From Acidobacteriaceae bacterium (lineage in GTDB: Bacteria > Acidobacteriota > Terriglobia > Terriglobales > Acidobacteriaceae): 17,242 nucleotides of DNA. The position numbers and the translations under genes are program-made. Shown piece after piece: positions 15,964 through 17,242 of this stretch; position 1 is the stretch's first letter; every line of letters begins with the position of its first letter. The DNA lies in assembly GCA_027311125.1 (NCBI GenBank), contig DAICZO010000253.1, positions 1 through 17,242 on the forward strand, in the 5' to 3' direction. A model generated the notes under the pieces. The model worked only from the letters and a program-made list of their open reading frames with translations, did no database searches and was not told the DNA's origin.

Positions 15964-15980
15964 TCTACCACTTTGGTAGA
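15964..15980. promoter_or_regulatory. Dyad TCTACCA-CTT-TGGTAGA upstream of xrtA
   Basis: A perfect 7-bp inverted repeat with a 3-base centre lies between the leftward and rightward sigma-54-like elements. It is about 180 bp behind the former and 44 bp before the better of the latter. It shares TACC/GGTA half-sites with the dyad in the activator intergenic region, so it may be a binding site for one of the two activators. No terminator role is likely, given its position upstream of divergent genes. Confidence 0.45.
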
Positions 15981-16022
15981 CCTAAACGCTAAAAGTGTTA
16001 CAAATCAAGCAGTTTGCAAATC

Positions 16023-16038
16023 CGGCAGTCAAATTGCT
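16023..16038 (+). promoter_or_regulatory. Candidate sigma-54 promoter of xrtA
   Basis: CGGCAGT-CAAA-TTGCT has the GGCA core at -24 and a perfect TTGCT at -12, with GG (16024-16025) and GC (16036-16037) ten bases apart. The predicted transcription start near 16049 is only three bases before the GTG at 16052. Either that GTG is read almost leaderless or the ATG at 16076 is used. Confidence 0.52.
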
Positions 16039-16051
16039 CATCAGGTGATGC

Positions 16052-17026
16052 GTGAAGTATAACCTCTCTACTCCGATGGCCGGCAGTGCCCAGGCAGAGC
16101 CTCATTCGCCCCAGCCCACGCCGCAATCCGCCACCTCTCCGGCTCCCCAGTCTGCCCTCGTAGCCTCTCGGCCCTGGCTGCCCTATCTCGTCATCGCCCT
16201 GCTCCTCGCAGCCGTCTACTACAAGGTCGCAGCCAAACTGGTCTTCGATTGGTACGATCTCCCCGACTACTCCCACGGATTTCTCGTCCCATTCTTTGCT
16301 TTGTTCGTCTTGTGGGACGGCCGAGACCACATCCGCGCCACCCCCATCAAGCCATCCTGGGCTGGCCTATCGCTCGTCCTCCCCGGCCTCGCCATCCTCA
16401 TCCTCGGCGTCTATGGGGCCGATCTCTTCCTCTCCCGCATCTCCTTTCTCATCCTGCTCTCCGGCATCCTTTGGACGTTCTTCGGCCGCACCATGCTCAA
16501 GGCGCTCCGCTTCCCGCTCTTTATTCTCCTGCTCGCCATCCCGTTCCCGGCCATCGTCTTCAACCAGATCACCTTTCCCCTTCAGTTGCTTGCCTCCCAC
16601 GTCGCCAGCAGCATCCTGCCGCTGCTCGGCGTACCCGTCCTCAACGAGGGCAATGTCCTCGAACTCCCCGTCATGAAGCTCGAAGTCGCCGAAGCCTGCA
16701 GCGGCATCCGCTCCCTCATGAGTCTCTTCACCCTGGCCGTCTTCTACGGGTACTTCCTCGAGCGGGGAACCCGCCGCCGCGTCATCCTCGCGCTCGCCAG
16801 CATCCCCATCGCCGTCGCCGCCAACGCCGCCCGCATCGTGGGCACCGGCCTCTGCGTCCAGTACTGGGACCCAGACAAAGCGCTCGGCTTCTTCCATGAG
16901 TTCTCCGGCTGGGTCATGTTCGTCATCTCCCTCACCTGCCTCTACTTCCTCCACCGACTCATGCGCCTCATCGCACCACCAAAATCCGCCGATGCCAAAC
17001 TGCCTCCGGCTCAGGAGATCGGCTAG
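16052..17026 (+). CDS. xrtA: Exosortase A (EpsH-type membrane transpeptidase)
   Basis: Polytopic inner-membrane cysteine protease/transpeptidase that recognises PEP-CTERM tails of exported proteins. The exosortase triad is visible in its usual contexts: C216 in VAEACSGIRSL, R261 in AANAARIVGT and H282 in FFHEFSGW. YSHGFLVP (73-80) and about eight hydrophobic helices from residue 43 to 306 complete the family pattern. Length 324 is slightly long because of a Pro/Ser/Ala-rich, non-conserved cytoplasmic leader of ~40 residues. The GTG at 16052 has AGGTG four bases upstream; the ATG at 16076 is the alternative and lacks one. Divergent from the export operon and followed two bases after its stop by epsI, so the two are co-transcribed. 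Which exosortase subtype it is rests mainly on this locus context. Confidence 0.95.
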   Translation: MKYNLSTPMAGSAQAEPHSPQPTPQSATSPAPQSALVASRPWLPYLVIALLLAAVYYKVAAKLVFDWYDLPDYSHGFLVPFFALFVLWDGRDHIRATPIKPSWAGLSLVLPGLAILILGVYGADLFLSRISFLILLSGILWTFFGRTMLKALRFPLFILLLAIPFPAIVFNQITFPLQLLASHVASSILPLLGVPVLNEGNVLELPVMKLEVAEACSGIRSLMSLFTLAVFYGYFLERGTRRRVILALASIPIAVAANAARIVGTGLCVQYWDPDKALGFFHEFSGWVMFVISLTCLYFLHRLMRLIAPPKSADAKLPPAQEIG

Positions 17027-17028
17027 TC

Positions 17029-17242
17029 ATGAAATACACACGCTTTTGGACCATCGCCTTCCTGCTGGTCGTTACCGCCATCCTGCTCCACACCCGCGGA
17101 GATCGCGACAACGTACCCCCCAGCGAACCCCTCAGCCAGATGCCCGAAACCATCGGCGTCTGGACCGCCAAAGACCTCCCCATGCAGGATGATGTCCTCG
17201 CCATCCTCGGCAAGGGAGACTTCCTCAACCGCATCTATACCC
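17029..17242 (+). CDS. epsI: EpsI-family exosortase-associated protein, 5' part only
   Basis: Only the first 71 codons are present; the gene continues past the right edge. The start MKYTRFWTIAFLLVVTAILL is an uncleaved or cleaved membrane signal. It is followed by ETIGVWTAKDLPMQDDVLAILGKGDFLNRIYT, which matches the EpsI/DUF3485 pattern (iG.W.. (x)n D..vl.iLg..d.l.R.Y). EpsI proteins are the constant companions of XrtA and are sometimes fused to it; their biochemical role is not settled. The ATG is two bases after the xrtA stop with AGGAG 12 bases upstream inside xrtA, consistent with one transcript. Confidence 0.85.
   Translation, partial: MKYTRFWTIAFLLVVTAILLHTRGDRDNVPPSEPLSQMPETIGVWTAKDLPMQDDVLAILGKGDFLNRIYT

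Larger units (their letters stand above)
15599..16051. other. Divergent intergenic control region of the polysaccharide locus
   Basis: These 453 bp separate the leftward export operon from xrtA. No credible gene lies here: a + strand frame stays open from 15621 to 15935 but has no ribosome binding site or recognisable protein character. The region holds one leftward and two rightward sigma-54-like elements and a TACC/GGTA dyad, each listed separately, and is more AT-rich from about 15785 onward. Confidence 0.65.

Noticed and set aside
1..17242. CRISPR arrays, tRNA/rRNA genes, insertion sequences or prophage genes
   Set aside because: No regularly spaced repeats, cloverleaf-like segments, transposase motifs or phage structural genes were seen by eye; no covariance or profile search could be run.

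Overview
This window looks like a chromosomal segment of an acidobacterium, most likely a Terriglobia relative of Granulicella, Terriglobus or Edaphobacter. That placement is inferred from GC-rich coding with C-ending codons and from the protein types present. It was not tested by any search.

Layout. Positions 1-424 are an A/C-rich, gene-poor stretch with small repeats. Then come an ornithine aminotransferase (rocD, +), an exported tandem-VOC (glyoxalase-fold) protein (+), a six-helix membrane diguanylate cyclase (-) and a sugar-nucleotide epimerase (+). A 20-bp-stem bidirectional terminator separates the epimerase from a regulatory block. In that block, a sigma-54 activator with a degenerate receiver domain and a small duplicated-domain protein are transcribed leftward. 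A second sigma-54 activator with no receiver is transcribed rightward, and the two activators diverge from a 477-bp AT-rich intergenic region.

The right half, 8.7-17.2 kb, is an exosortase-type (XrtA/PEP-CTERM) exopolysaccharide locus. A tightly packed leftward operon encodes, in transcription order, a short OPX/Wza lipoprotein, an outer-membrane beta-barrel, a Wzz-type chain-length protein, an ExeA-like ATPase, a CpsD-type tyrosine autokinase and a polyprenyl-phosphate sugar-phosphate transferase. Divergent from it are exosortase xrtA and the start of epsI, which runs off the window. The roles fit together as chain initiation (transferase), length control (Wzz, kinase, ATPase), export through the outer membrane (OPX plus barrel), and XrtA/EpsI for protein sorting. 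No polymerase, flippase or PEP-CTERM substrate is visible, and these presumably lie outside the window.

The most interesting signal is a possible sigma-54 circuit. Plausible -24/-12 elements lie upstream of the second activator, the leftward operon and xrtA. Two short dyads with TACC/GGTA half-sites lie in the same intergenic regions. The receiver-type activator has Ala where the phospho-accepting Asp belongs, and both activators share an unusual Fis-type recognition helix. Together these suggest a non-phosphorelay, cross-connected control of the polysaccharide genes; the motif and residue observations are direct, the circuit is inference.
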